Source: Acidimicrobiales bacterium (lineage in GTDB: Bacteria > Actinomycetota > Acidimicrobiia > Acidimicrobiales > DATDAH01). From it: 64,000 nucleotides of DNA. Shown here one piece after another: positions 25,489-34,762 of the stretch (its first letter is position 1; each line of letters opens with the position of its first letter). Location of the stretch: NCBI GenBank assembly GCA_016794585.1, contig JAEUJM010000042.1:62001-126000 (forward strand), in the 5' to 3' direction. Both the position numbers and the translations under genes were made by a program. The notes beneath the pieces are model-generated. The model saw only the letters and a list, made by a program, of their open reading frames with translations. It searched no databases and was not told the origin of the DNA.

Positions 25489-25630
25489 GGTTTGCCTCCT
25501 GTCTCGATGCACTCGCATCGTCGGGAGGGAGCGCAAGATCGAACAGCGACAGCTGCCCGGAGGGATCACGGCGAGCGCTCCGATCGCTTGCCGTCACGCT
25601 ACCCGCGCCCTCGACCGCTCCAGCGGACCA

Positions 25631-25951
25631 TCACAGGCCCCGGCCTTCGAGCGGTTGCGTCCTGGCCGGTGTGTGGTTGCCCACGACTCGCCCGTGGCCT
25701 TGCTCCACGGCGGCGGTGCGATCGCGCATCCACATCTCCTGCTGGCCGTCGACGGCCAGGCGCCGGAACCCCTCCCCCGCCAACGTCGCTCGGGTCGTGT
25801 CGCCCGGCTCGTCGCGGACCATGACGATCTGGTGCTGGCGCGGGTCGAACACCACCTCGACCTGACGACCGGCCCACAGCCCGGCGGGCTCCGACACCCA
25901 CCCGACTGGAGCGAGGCGGGCGCGGTCCGTCGCTCGGAGGAACGGCTTCAC
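25631..25951 (-). CDS. Small element protein downstream of the coupling ATPase
   Basis: This 106-residue protein starts at the GTG at 25951, overlapping the stop of the VirD4-like gene (GTGA). It reads LAPVGWVSEPAGLWAGRQVEVVFDPRQHQIVMVRDEPGD, a likely small beta-rich domain, then a helical RRLAVDGQQEMWMRDRTAAV. No domain is recognised. Position and overlap make it part of the transfer operon. Confidence 0.65.
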   Translation of the reverse strand: MKPFLRATDRARLAPVGWVSEPAGLWAGRQVEVVFDPRQHQIVMVRDEPGDTTRATLAGEGFRRLAVDGQQEMWMRDRTAAVEQGHGRVVGNHTPARTQPLEGRGL

Positions 25952-27786
25952 GCCGCGCTCCCCTCACCGACCGAGATCGCAGAGCGCTTCGCCAGGTGCG
26001 GGCTTCGATAGAAGGGCCGGGTTCGGACGTGGGCCGGCGGGAGGGTGCCGTGCACCAGCAGCGCATCGCCTGGCCGCATCTGCCTCAACACATGGGCCGG
26101 GGCCAGCGGAACGCGAATGGTCGAGAACTGGTCCGAACCGCCATTGAGGCGTTCAGCGGCCGAGTGCGACCGGGTGTCGACCTCGGCCTCGCCGAGAACC
26201 CGCTCGATGTAGTGGATCGAGGTCGGGTCAGACAGGCCCGCGTAGAACACCTTCGTTAGGTGGTTCGTCAGGATCGTGTCGGCCGCCTTGCCGTAGGCGA
26301 CCTCGAGCTGCGCGAGCGACTGCCAGATCGTGACCAGCAGCACGCCGATGCCGGCGAGTGTCGAGGCGTACTCGGGCAACTGCCGCAACGGGGTGTTGCC
26401 GGCTTCGTCGATCACCACCAGGAGCGGCGGGTCGAGCGGCTTGCCGGTCGCGGCGACGTGGCGGTACGCCTGGTTGATCAGGTCGTTGAGCAACCCACCG
26501 AAAGCTGGGGCGAGACGCTTCTGGTCCTCGATCGGCGAGCACAGGTAGACGGTGTTCGACCCCGACAGCAGCCACGGGAGATCGACCCCGTCGAACTTGA
26601 GCCGGCGGCCCTTCTTGTCCTTCCGCGAGCGGGACGACGCGGCGACACCGGGGTCGGTCCACGGCCAGATCACCGTCTGAGCGGTGGCATAGATGGACGA
26701 ACGGGTTCGTTCCTCCATCTCCCACACCGACACGACGGCCTTGGCCACCTCGACGGCACCCCGTGCGACCACGGCATTGTTCGAGACGCTCAGAGCGTCG
26801 AGCGCTTCGCGGACCTCGCCGGGTCCCAACTCGCCGGGACGGTCCTGGGTGAGCACCCACTCGCACACCGCGTCCATGTTGCGATGCGCGTGGTGGGCGA
26901 CAAACAGCAGACCAGACAGCAGGATCTCGGCCTGCGCCAACCAGAAGTCCATCCCACCCTCGACCCCACCTCGCGGGGCGGCATCGCATAGGGAACGGGC
27001 GGCGCGTTGGGCGCCGACGACAGTTCCCGCCTGCTGCAGCGGCGACCACAGCGCCGACGCGCCCTTCGGGGTGGTCGACGAAGTTGGGTCGTAGACCCGT
27101 GCCTCACCGCGAGTCGAGCGCCATCCGTGGGTGGTCGCCAACAGGTCGGCCTTCACCGACGACAGCACCGCCGGCCCGTCCCACTCGAGGATCCCGGCAA
27201 CCGCTGCGGTGGTCTTTCCCGACCGCGAAGGCCCCACCAGCGCCACCGCGCCCCGATCTCCTCGACGGGTTCGGCGAGCTGCTCTACGAGGCGGACGGGA
27301 CGGTCGAGGGGGCGGGGACTCGGTGGCCACCAGGCGCCGGCCAAACTGAGCGAGCACGAACCGCCCGGCGACGGGTCCCGGCACCAGGAGCGGCTCCAGA
27401 TCGCGCCGCTTCGCGAAGCGGGTGCGACCGTCAACCCCGAGAGGACGACGCCTCGCCGTCCCTACCTTCGAGCGGCTCAGCCACCTGACGACCAGGGCCA
27501 CGGCAGCAGCAAGCGCCGCCGCCGTCAACGCAGTGCAGAACCAGTAGAGCGGAGTACCCGGCAGCAGCTGACTGAAGGGCATGCTCCACGCCCCCGCGGG
27601 TGCGCTCAGGTTCGCCGGCAGTCGCGGCGCCGCATCCGCTGCCGCAGAGAACGGGATTGCGCGAGCGCTCCCCGAGGCGGCAAGTGCGAGCCATGCGCCC
27701 GCCCACACCGCACCGACGAGGGACAGACCGGCACCGGCGACGACGATAACGAGCAGCTCGAAGCCACCTAGACCCTCGCGTTCCAT
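25948..27786 (-). CDS. VirD4/TraG-type coupling ATPase
   Basis: This 612-residue protein has two N-terminal membrane segments (about 8-35 and 78-101), Walker A GPSRSGKTT (185-193), Walker B LLVVIDEAGNTPL, and the TraG-type segment IWQSLAQLEVAYGKAADTILTNHLTKVFY. These proteins bring the relaxase-DNA complex to the type IV secretion channel. An ATG at 27786 is chosen over a TTG two codons earlier; no strong ribosome site is visible. It lies apart from the VirB4 block, separated by the defence genes at 28103-33451. An Arg/Pro-rich insertion (about 158-178) precedes Walker A. Confidence 0.9.
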   Translation of the reverse strand: MEREGLGGFELLVIVVAGAGLSLVGAVWAGAWLALAASGSARAIPFSAAADAAPRLPANLSAPAGAWSMPFSQLLPGTPLYWFCTALTAAALAAAVALVVRWLSRSKVGTARRRPLGVDGRTRFAKRRDLEPLLVPGPVAGRFVLAQFGRRLVATESPPPRPSRPPRRAARRTRRGDRGAVALVGPSRSGKTTAAVAGILEWDGPAVLSSVKADLLATTHGWRSTRGEARVYDPTSSTTPKGASALWSPLQQAGTVVGAQRAARSLCDAAPRGGVEGGMDFWLAQAEILLSGLLFVAHHAHRNMDAVCEWVLTQDRPGELGPGEVREALDALSVSNNAVVARGAVEVAKAVVSVWEMEERTRSSIYATAQTVIWPWTDPGVAASSRSRKDKKGRRLKFDGVDLPWLLSGSNTVYLCSPIEDQKRLAPAFGGLLNDLINQAYRHVAATGKPLDPPLLVVIDEAGNTPLRQLPEYASTLAGIGVLLVTIWQSLAQLEVAYGKAADTILTNHLTKVFYAGLSDPTSIHYIERVLGEAEVDTRSHSAAERLNGGSDQFSTIRVPLAPAHVLRQMRPGDALLVHGTLPPAHVRTRPFYRSPHLAKRSAISVGEGSAA

Positions 27787-28102
27787 ACCCAAGTAGGCCC
27801 GAGCGATGGCCGAAACTTCGCGAGCGGATCATCGCCGGCGTCGCTCCGCGTCCCTACGGGCATTATTGGGGACAGGGCTTCGCCGACGGGCGTCGGCGTA
27901 ACCGTCCGCACCCTTCGGCACCCAAGCGCCACGGGGCGCATCCGTAGCCGTCGTTCGGGTCGGATGGCGGAATGTACAACCGTCTCCCTGGCGCGTGGCA
28001 TTGCCGGTCCACGACAGCGGCCACGCCGTTCTCGTACGCTGGCGTGGGTACGAGCGGCGTCTGACGTCGCTGACACGGGATCGAGTTCGGCGGGCCGTTC
28101 AG
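27787..28102. other. Divergent intergenic region between coupling ATPase and defence genes
   Basis: These 316 bases have no supported gene. A 7-bp stem with loop GGGC lies at 27881-27898. GGCCTACTT, resembling the half-site of the palindromes at 54397 and 58469, lies just before the coupling-ATPase start. Promoters for both directions should be here but no clear -35/-10 pair stands out. Confidence 0.5.
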
Positions 28103-29104
28103 ATGACGTCCACAGAGCAGGACACACTCGAAGCGATGGCCGCGATCCCGACGGCGGGATCGGGCCTGGTGCGCCTTGCTCTGCTCAACGCGGAGGGCGA
28201 GGCGGCTGGTCGCGATCGCTTCGAGCGGCTTGTCACCGGCGTCGTCTGGGAGCTGCATCCGACGGCGCGGGCCGTGCAGGCGAATCCAGGCGACTGGGGG
28301 ATCGACACCTTTGTCGGTGAGCTCTCGCGCGGCACGATCAGCGTCTGGCAGTCGAAGTACTTCATCGACGGTGTCAACAAGGCGCAGCAGGCGGAGATCA
28401 GAGAGTCCTTTCGCTCAATCCAGAAGTCGGCAGAGCGAGAGGGCTTCAAGGTCGCGAGTTGGACACTTGCGATCCCGGTCGATCTCGACGGTCCCGCCAC
28501 GAAGTGGTGGGACGGTTGGAGGAGTCGAACCCAGCGCACCTCCGGCGTAGCCATCGAGCTCTGGCCTGGCGCACAGCTTGAGGGCCTGTTGCGCAAGCCC
28601 GACCTCGCCGGAGTGCGCCAACAGTTCTTCGGTCGAGCGCCTGGGGAACGCGCAACCGAACGATCTGTCCGCGATCCAGATGACTGGTCGCGGTTCGACT
28701 CGGCTCTGTTCGTCGAGCAGTTGCGGGTTGCCGGGATCACCGACGATCGAGTGGCTCGACGTGCGTTCTTCAATGCAGAGGTCATGGCTCGAGACGTACA
28801 GGAGCGCGAAGTCCGCTCAGAGATCGAAGCACTCGGGTCAGTCCAGGCGAATCTCCACCAGATGTGGCACACGCGTTTCGAGGCGGCGAAGGCGGCTGTT
28901 GACGCCGCTGTGAACGAGCTGCCACACCTCTACCCAGGGGTCATGAGCGCCGTCGAGGCACATCACCAGGCCAACCCGTCACGCGAACTCCGCGACACCC
29001 TCGTACATCGCTCCGGGTTGGTGCATCACCTCGTCGAAGCCGGCGACGCCGGCTGGGTGCGCAACTACAAGGACGTCGTCGACGCTCGAGCGGCGACACC
29101 TTGA
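28103..29104 (+). CDS. ABC-three-component system protein with restriction-nuclease-like domain
   Basis: This 333-residue protein starts at the ATG at 28103. Its N-terminal third has the restriction-endonuclease-fold pattern: FERLVTGVVWELHP (helix with an acidic residue), GDWGIDTFVGEL with Asp68, then ISVWQSKYF with Gln83-x-Lys85, a D...QxK active site. The remainder is helical (RVAGITDDRVARRAFFNAEVMARDVQ, HLVEAGDAGWVRNYKD) and resembles the C-terminal domain that docks first components of ABC-3C systems. With the next two overlapping genes it would form a phage-sensing nuclease system. The nuclease call rests on motif spacing only. Confidence 0.75.
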   Translation: MTSTEQDTLEAMAAIPTAGSGLVRLALLNAEGEAAGRDRFERLVTGVVWELHPTARAVQANPGDWGIDTFVGELSRGTISVWQSKYFIDGVNKAQQAEIRESFRSIQKSAEREGFKVASWTLAIPVDLDGPATKWWDGWRSRTQRTSGVAIELWPGAQLEGLLRKPDLAGVRQQFFGRAPGERATERSVRDPDDWSRFDSALFVEQLRVAGITDDRVARRAFFNAEVMARDVQEREVRSEIEALGSVQANLHQMWHTRFEAAKAAVDAAVNELPHLYPGVMSAVEAHHQANPSRELRDTLVHRSGLVHHLVEAGDAGWVRNYKDVVDARAATP

Positions 29105-29652
29105 TGGAGTTCACCGCAGTCTCTCGCCCGCCTGAGACAAGCGCCGTGTTCCGCCGCGGGCAGTTGCTGGTGCTGCTTTCGACCTTCGACGCTCCACTCA
29201 ACATCGACCGCATCGGCTACTTCGAGTTCTTCGCGGCCAATCCACATCTGGTCGTACAGGGCTCCGACGCTGTGCGGCTCGAGCTGGCCGGCTTCAATCC
29301 GGCGGCATTGAGCTACCAGTCGGCACCGGAGAGGTACGCAAACCGGCGTGCGCGTCTTCGCTCGGACCTCGCAGCGCTCACGGCGTGGGGGTATGCGCGA
29401 CCGTCGACGGTTGACGGACGGATCGTCTGCGAGCTCACCGACCGAGGCCGGCGAGAAGCCCAGAGCTTCGAGTCGCTCTACGCAGACGCCTACCGCCAGA
29501 GCATCGACATGATCCGGCCGTTGTTCCGGCTGAGCGATGCGCGCCTTGCTGCACGCGCCTCGGAGTGGCTCAGGAGCAGCGGGATGCGACTGGACATCTT
29601 GGATGTCGACAGCGAGTTTCAGCCGACGCTCAACCTGGAGGCGGGCGGCTGA
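29104..29652 (+). CDS. ABC-three-component system middle component
   Basis: This 182-residue protein starts at the ATG overlapping the previous stop (TGATG) and ends overlapping the next gene in the same way. It has VFRRGQLLVLLSTFDAP, IGYFEFFAANPHLV and a winged-helix-like part (RARLRSDLAALTAWGYARP, VCELTDRGRREAQSF). This is the look of the middle components of ABC-3C systems, small wHTH proteins that sit between the effector and the ATPase. It probably transmits the ATPase state to the nuclease; this is inferred from the family. Confidence 0.75.
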   Translation: MEFTAVSRPPETSAVFRRGQLLVLLSTFDAPLNIDRIGYFEFFAANPHLVVQGSDAVRLELAGFNPAALSYQSAPERYANRRARLRSDLAALTAWGYARPSTVDGRIVCELTDRGRREAQSFESLYADAYRQSIDMIRPLFRLSDARLAARASEWLRSSGMRLDILDVDSEFQPTLNLEAGG

Positions 29653-31604
29653 TGTCCAAGCTCGCGGTTCGCCGCCTCCGTTTGCAGGGCATCGCTAGGA
29701 ACTACGACGTCTCGTTCCTCGGCCCCGACGATGAGCCCGAGCGGCTCGCTGTTATCGCCGGGCAGATCTCGACCGGGAAGACGAGTGTCCTCGAGTTCAT
29801 CGCGTATTGCCTCGGCGGGGCGGACTTCCCCCACCACCCAGAGGTCCGGTCTCGCGTGCGCACTGCGCTGCTCGAATGCGAAATGCAGGGCGCACGATTT
29901 GTCATCGAGCGCTCGACTGTGCAGCGGCCTTCCAAGTCGGCGTTTGTGCACTCGTGCACGATCGACGAGCTCGAAGGGCCGCACCCACAGCGTGAGCTGA
30001 CCATCAGCCCGCCGAGCAGTGACGAGTCCTTGTCACAGTTCCTGCTCGGTCAGTTCGGCATCGGACACGTAGTCCTGCGCGAGGCCCCGACAAAAGGCGC
30101 TTCTGCCGTCGACAAGCTGTCCGTCCGAGACCTGCTGCGCGTCATGTTCCTCGAGAACTCGGATCTCGACAGTCGCAACCTGCTGCTTGAGCGCAGTCAG
30201 CCGGTGGTCCGGCTCAAGCACGAGCAGGTCCTGGACCTCATGTTCTGGGCGCACGACAATTCAGCTGCGTCGCTGGCTGCGGAGGTTCGAGCACTCGAGC
30301 AGCAGATCGCCGATCGAGATCGCGAACTCGCGACGGTCGAGGCCTTCATGGCAGAGCAGCGGATCCCTGCGCTCGAAGTCATTGACGAGCAGATCGCCGA
30401 CCTCGAGGAGCAGGAAGGAACGTTGGGCGAGCGCTTGTCCATCGTCGAGGTCCAGATGGACGCCGAGGCGGCCTTCGGCGACGAACAGCGGTTGGTGTAC
30501 CAGGACGCCGCGACTCGCTCTCGCCGGTTGTCGAATGAACTCCGCGACACACGCACTCAGCTCGACCGGCTCATGGCACTAGGCGCCCAATACGAGCAGG
30601 ACATCAAGAAGCTGGTGTTCGCGAAAGAAGCGAGCCGCCTCTTCGATCCACTTTCGATCGAGGTGTGCCCGTGGTGCCTACAGCCGGTCACGAACTCCGG
30701 CCCCGACACCGATGCTTGCTTTGTGTGCCACCAGCCAATCGAGACTGACGTAGACGATGTCGACCTCGACAAGGAGCTGCGAGCGATCCGAAGCCGTCAC
30801 AAGGAATTGGTCGGCTATCTGGACGAGCTGCGCGCCACCGAGGATCGAGTGGACGCTCAGATGCAGAGCGCCTCTCAGGACCAGCGCCGTGCCCAGGTCG
30901 CCTTTGACGCAGCGATGAGGGGGCGGTTTTCGCCGTTCATGACCCAGCGCGACGCGCTACTCGAGGAGATCACCCGCGTGGGTGCATCAGCAGCCGAGTT
31001 CCGTCGAGTCCGCAACATGCACATGTCGCGCCAGCGCCGACGCCAGGAGCTCGGTGCGCTCCGACAGCAGCTAGCTGAGGTGACCGGTGCTCAGCTGGCT
31101 GCAGCCGAAGCGAACGTCACTCGTGGCTCGATCCTTGACGACCTCACCGCGCGTCTGACTGCGATCCTCGGAGACTTCCACTACCCGAAGCTGGCTGACG
31201 TCGCCCTCGACAGGCGCTTCGTGCCGTCGGTGCGAGGGGTGCGCTATGACCAGCTCGGATCAGCCGGTGCGATGACGTTGATCGCTCTTGCGTGGTATCT
31301 CGCTGTGTTCGAGAAGTCCGCTGACGATGGCGGCGCTCACCCCGGTTTGCTCATGATCGACAGCCCGCAGAAGAACCTTGTGCCGGCTTCGGGACACATC
31401 GGCGACGATTACCAAGCACCGGCGATCGCTCGAGGTGTCTACCAGCACCTTGTGGCATGGGCCGAGAGTGGGCGGTCAGATGGCACGCAGCTGATTGTCG
31501 TCGACAACGACCCACCGGAGTTCGCTGACCAGTACGTCGTTGCGCGCTACTCCGGTGACCCGGAGAATCCCCCGTACGGGTTGATCGAGGACGCAGTCGA
31601 ATAG
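29652..31604 (+). CDS. ABC-three-component system ATPase (DUF3732 type)
   Basis: This 650-residue protein is an SMC/RecF-like ABC ATPase: Walker A GQISTGKTS (37-45), a long coiled coil (about 210-320), a zinc ribbon CPWC...CFVC (about 339-359), a second coiled coil, the signature region GSAGAMTLIALAW (about 537) and Walker B GLLMIDSPQKNL (about 565). The zinc ribbon in the coiled coil and the SPQKN ending are typical of DUF3732 proteins. It likely senses invading DNA or protein and licenses the first-gene nuclease. The three genes overlap by a few bases each and form one transcript. Confidence 0.85.
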   Translation: MSKLAVRRLRLQGIARNYDVSFLGPDDEPERLAVIAGQISTGKTSVLEFIAYCLGGADFPHHPEVRSRVRTALLECEMQGARFVIERSTVQRPSKSAFVHSCTIDELEGPHPQRELTISPPSSDESLSQFLLGQFGIGHVVLREAPTKGASAVDKLSVRDLLRVMFLENSDLDSRNLLLERSQPVVRLKHEQVLDLMFWAHDNSAASLAAEVRALEQQIADRDRELATVEAFMAEQRIPALEVIDEQIADLEEQEGTLGERLSIVEVQMDAEAAFGDEQRLVYQDAATRSRRLSNELRDTRTQLDRLMALGAQYEQDIKKLVFAKEASRLFDPLSIEVCPWCLQPVTNSGPDTDACFVCHQPIETDVDDVDLDKELRAIRSRHKELVGYLDELRATEDRVDAQMQSASQDQRRAQVAFDAAMRGRFSPFMTQRDALLEEITRVGASAAEFRRVRNMHMSRQRRRQELGALRQQLAEVTGAQLAAAEANVTRGSILDDLTARLTAILGDFHYPKLADVALDRRFVPSVRGVRYDQLGSAGAMTLIALAWYLAVFEKSADDGGAHPGLLMIDSPQKNLVPASGHIGDDYQAPAIARGVYQHLVAWAESGRSDGTQLIVVDNDPPEFADQYVVARYSGDPENPPYGLIEDAVE

Positions 31605-31762
31605 CCCGGCCGCCGGCTGAGCCGCTCAGGTAGGCGTGTTCGGCTCCCTGGCGTACCTGTGCAAGGCGTCGGACAGGGGTAAGCCGGGGGCGACGGAGAC
31701 GGGGACGTCCGAAACGGCGTCCAGGGCGCTCTTCAGAACCCGAGAGCGGTGCTGCGCTTCAC

Positions 31763-33451
31763 CTAGTTGTCCACACCGATCGCAGCAAACGTCACTTTGT
31801 ATCCGGATCGCCGCAACGTTTGGGCATGCTTCAGGAGGTTGACCTTTGAAAAGAACGGCAGTCGATTGGCCAGGCCACCATTCTGCCAATCGCCGATTAT
31901 GCCGTAAACAATCTCGTAGTCGCCGGCGCGGTACACATCGTCGTCGAACAGCGCTTGGTGGGTGGCTGATGCTCCATCGATGTCGTGAAGCTTGGCTCGC
32001 ACAGCTGACCTGAACGGAGTCGAATCAACAAGGAGCGATCCGGACACGCTCCCTTGCCCGAAGAGGTGACTCAGGGCGGCTGAGCCGAACTTGCGCTTGA
32101 CGTGAACCAACCGCTTCTGTCCTGTGTCGAGTACGTCGCAGATCTCGATCGGACTGGTTTTGCCTGGAATTACGACACTCTTGGCGTCGAGGAGCAGGAA
32201 GTCCTCGCTGGATGCTGCCGCCAATGTGTTGTACTCACCCTCACCAATCTCCTTGCCATCCGCTCCAAGATGCGAATTGGGCAGCACAACCGTCGACTCC
32301 GCAATCGCGGTGAGTGCTGCGTCGATCGCGGCGAGGTAGTCGGCCTGGACGATGGAAAACGATCCAGCGGTCAGTAGCACCGTGGCTGCCTCGTGCTCGA
32401 CGTCGGCTTCGAACTGACCGTCGAGACACTCGATAAGGCGCCAGCTGTTCATGATCCCGTCGTCGGAGGTGATGCCAGTCAACGTGATGTCCTGCAACAG
32501 CTCGGCCGTAACACCGCCGACACCTGCCGTCTCGAGCGCAGCGAGCAGATCGGTGGCAGCGGTGCCCGGATCGACTTCGACCTCGTCGATGTCAGCATGC
32601 GATACCACCAGTGACGACAGGCAATCGAAATCGACGAGCTCGGGGGGAGAGAGCTCCCAATCGGCGGGGTCATCTCGGAGTTGTGCAGCGACGACGGCGG
32701 TGAGGGTTGCGGTGGTCGATGCGTTGGTGATGGTGGTGACTCGGTCGACGAAGCTGAAGCGGCGTTTGTAGTCGGTCTTGCGCTCGTACTGGGCGACGGT
32801 CCGACAGATCCCGGCAAGGTCATCGAAGTCGATGCTGCGGCCCAACCGAAGGCTCGTTTTGCCCGACACGCGAGTGCCGAACAGCTCGGCGTTGACTGGC
32901 ACGCCCGTTAGACCGACGAGTTGTTCGATCTCCGGGTCGAACTCAAACTGGTCAAAGTCGGCGTCCCTTCCAGCCTGCCGGCGAGTTCGCATGCTCGTCT
33001 CGCCTCGGCGCAGCCACTCGGCCTCTCGAACCCGGGGGGCGGCGGTGAGGGCATCGGCACCTTCATCGCCCTCGTAGACGACGTTGAGCTGCACCCTGCG
33101 GGCCGCATCGAAATCGCACGCCGAACGATTCAGCGCGTGGCGGCCTGCGCCGAGCGGAATCGCGAACAATCGCGTACTGAAGTACTGAATGGTCATCACA
33201 ATCAGTGCGCTGCTCCGTGATGAATCGGGCAGCGTTAGGTCATCGCCGAACCCGTCGCGTACGAATGTCAGCCAAGACGGCGGCGTCGGATCCCCGGCCC
33301 ACAGGTACAGGCGCGCCGTCCACGAGTTTCCGTCCGTCGTGCCCTCTACGTCGCGGACGTCTGCGTGTTCCAGGGGTTCTGGACGAATCACATCGTCGGG
33401 ATTCGTCGTCCCGCGGCGAATCGGCTGGATTGTGACGCCTTGCAGACTCAT
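31763..33451 (-). CDS. DUF6119/TIGR04141 family sporadically distributed protein
   Basis: This 562-residue protein starts at the ATG at 33451 with AGGACGG upstream; an open extension to 33559 lacks a clear start signal. The C-terminal half carries the family's hallmark order: DFLLLDAKSVVIPGKTSPIE, ICDVLDTGQKRLVHVKRKFG, SAALSHLFGQGSVSGSLL and YEIVYGIIGDW. The conserved D...K..HVKR pattern suggests a restriction-nuclease-like core, but no activity is established to my knowledge. Members occur patchily in defence islands. Here it is convergent with the ABC-3C operon, between two transfer-gene blocks. Confidence 0.75.
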   Translation of the reverse strand: MSLQGVTIQPIRRGTTNPDDVIRPEPLEHADVRDVEGTTDGNSWTARLYLWAGDPTPPSWLTFVRDGFGDDLTLPDSSRSSALIVMTIQYFSTRLFAIPLGAGRHALNRSACDFDAARRVQLNVVYEGDEGADALTAAPRVREAEWLRRGETSMRTRRQAGRDADFDQFEFDPEIEQLVGLTGVPVNAELFGTRVSGKTSLRLGRSIDFDDLAGICRTVAQYERKTDYKRRFSFVDRVTTITNASTTATLTAVVAAQLRDDPADWELSPPELVDFDCLSSLVVSHADIDEVEVDPGTAATDLLAALETAGVGGVTAELLQDITLTGITSDDGIMNSWRLIECLDGQFEADVEHEAATVLLTAGSFSIVQADYLAAIDAALTAIAESTVVLPNSHLGADGKEIGEGEYNTLAAASSEDFLLLDAKSVVIPGKTSPIEICDVLDTGQKRLVHVKRKFGSAALSHLFGQGSVSGSLLVDSTPFRSAVRAKLHDIDGASATHQALFDDDVYRAGDYEIVYGIIGDWQNGGLANRLPFFSKVNLLKHAQTLRRSGYKVTFAAIGVDN

Positions 33452-33688
33452 CGACACACCCGTCCTGTTGGTCGTTCGGTCGAAGCCCGACGCTAGCTTC
33501 AGCTCGCTGACATCTGCGCGCTCAGTGGTGCGGCTCGAAGCCACGAAGAGTCCACCCATTGATCGGCTGCGCAGCTTCGCCTAGCCGAGGTTCGAGGGCG
33601 TCTGGCCCTCGGGCCTCGTGAGTCTCACGCCAGTCACCTGATGCTGCCTCGGAGTATTGCCACATCGACGAGGGATGGCAGGTGCCAG

Positions 33689-34759
33689 TTAGCGGCTTAC
33701 GGCCGCACCGATCGACGCGGACCGCTCGGCTATCGGCGAATCGACAGCGTGCTGCATCCGCATCGGCCAGTCGTCAGAGCGGCGCATCGCGTCGTTGAGG
33801 TCGCCGGCGCCGAGGTCGAGGACGACCGGTGGACGTTTGTGCGCCTCGAGGAGTGCGCCGAGTCGGTCGGCACCGGCGCGACCGGCGTCGTCGGCGTCGA
33901 AGGCGATGACGAGTGGGTGCGGGAGCTTCGCCAGGGCGACGGCGACGGCCTCGTCGCCATAGGCGGCACTGAGCACGGCGACGGCCCGGTAGCCCGCAGC
34001 CGCCGCGGACAGCGCGTCGATGGCGCCTTCGGTGACGACGACCTCCGGGCGTCGTGCCTCGACGGGCCGTGCTCGGGAGAGGCGCGGGTTGGTTGCGAGA
34101 TCGGAGGTCGGGTTCAGGTAGCGGGGCCGATCCGCCGCAGGGTGGGGAACTCGGAGTTGGGCGTAGACCGCGTGCCCGTCGTGGATCACAGGCAGCACGA
34201 TGCCCATCGAGCGGGGCATGCCTTCGGGCCGCTGCTGTGCGCGGGGTCCCAGGTCGGCGCCGACGCGGTTCTCGACGAGGACATCACGAGGCAGGCCGCG
34301 CGTGTTGATGAGCCAGCGCCGCATCCCCCGCCCTTCCGGTCTCCAGAGGCGCTCGGCGCACTCATCGACGTAGCGGTTGAGCCCTTCGGGATCGCGGCAC
34401 CCGGCAGGTGGGATTGAACGGGAGCGATTCGGACGGGGCGAGGGTCGCCAGTCCTCCGGTTGTTCACGATGGCCGGCGCGTTCGGCGAGGTAGGTCATCG
34501 CGTCGCGGGCGGTGCCTCCTCGGCAGGCGAGGACGAGGTCGATGGCGGTGCCGCCGTCACCGCAGCCGTGACATCGCCAACGCTGGTCACCCCGGCGGCT
34601 GGTGAAGATGCTGACCGGTGGGGTGCGTCCGGTCTGAGCGTGCTGGTCGTTCGGGCAGCGCCACATCCGAGCGCGTCCGTCGGCCCCGGCCGGGCCGAGT
34701 AGGTCGTCGGCCAGCTCTCGGAGGTCGACGGCGGCGAGGAGTGTGTCGCGGTCGTACAC
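33689..34759 (-). CDS. DnaG-like primase (CHC2 zinc finger and Toprim)
   Basis: This 356-residue protein starts at the GTG at 34759, three bases after the VirB4-like stop. The N-terminus has a CHC2-type zinc finger (MWRCPNDQHAQ ... WRCHGCGDGGTAID, about residues 33-70). The C-terminal part is a Toprim domain (VVVTEGAIDALSAAAAG, PLVIAFDADDAGRAGADRLG). It is shorter than DnaG (about 600 residues) and lacks the helicase-binding domain. It probably primes replacement-strand synthesis of the transferred DNA in the recipient. Confidence 0.85.
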   Translation of the reverse strand: MYDRDTLLAAVDLRELADDLLGPAGADGRARMWRCPNDQHAQTGRTPPVSIFTSRRGDQRWRCHGCGDGGTAIDLVLACRGGTARDAMTYLAERAGHREQPEDWRPSPRPNRSRSIPPAGCRDPEGLNRYVDECAERLWRPEGRGMRRWLINTRGLPRDVLVENRVGADLGPRAQQRPEGMPRSMGIVLPVIHDGHAVYAQLRVPHPAADRPRYLNPTSDLATNPRLSRARPVEARRPEVVVTEGAIDALSAAAAGYRAVAVLSAAYGDEAVAVALAKLPHPLVIAFDADDAGRAGADRLGALLEAHKRPPVVLDLGAGDLNDAMRRSDDWPMRMQHAVDSPIAERSASIGAAVSR

Positions 34760-34762
34760 GGC

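Noticed and set aside
29652..31604. RecF/RecN or Wadjet-type ATPase
   Set aside because: The zinc ribbon, the SPQKN ending and the two small preceding genes fit an ABC-three-component system better; no JetABD-like partners are present.
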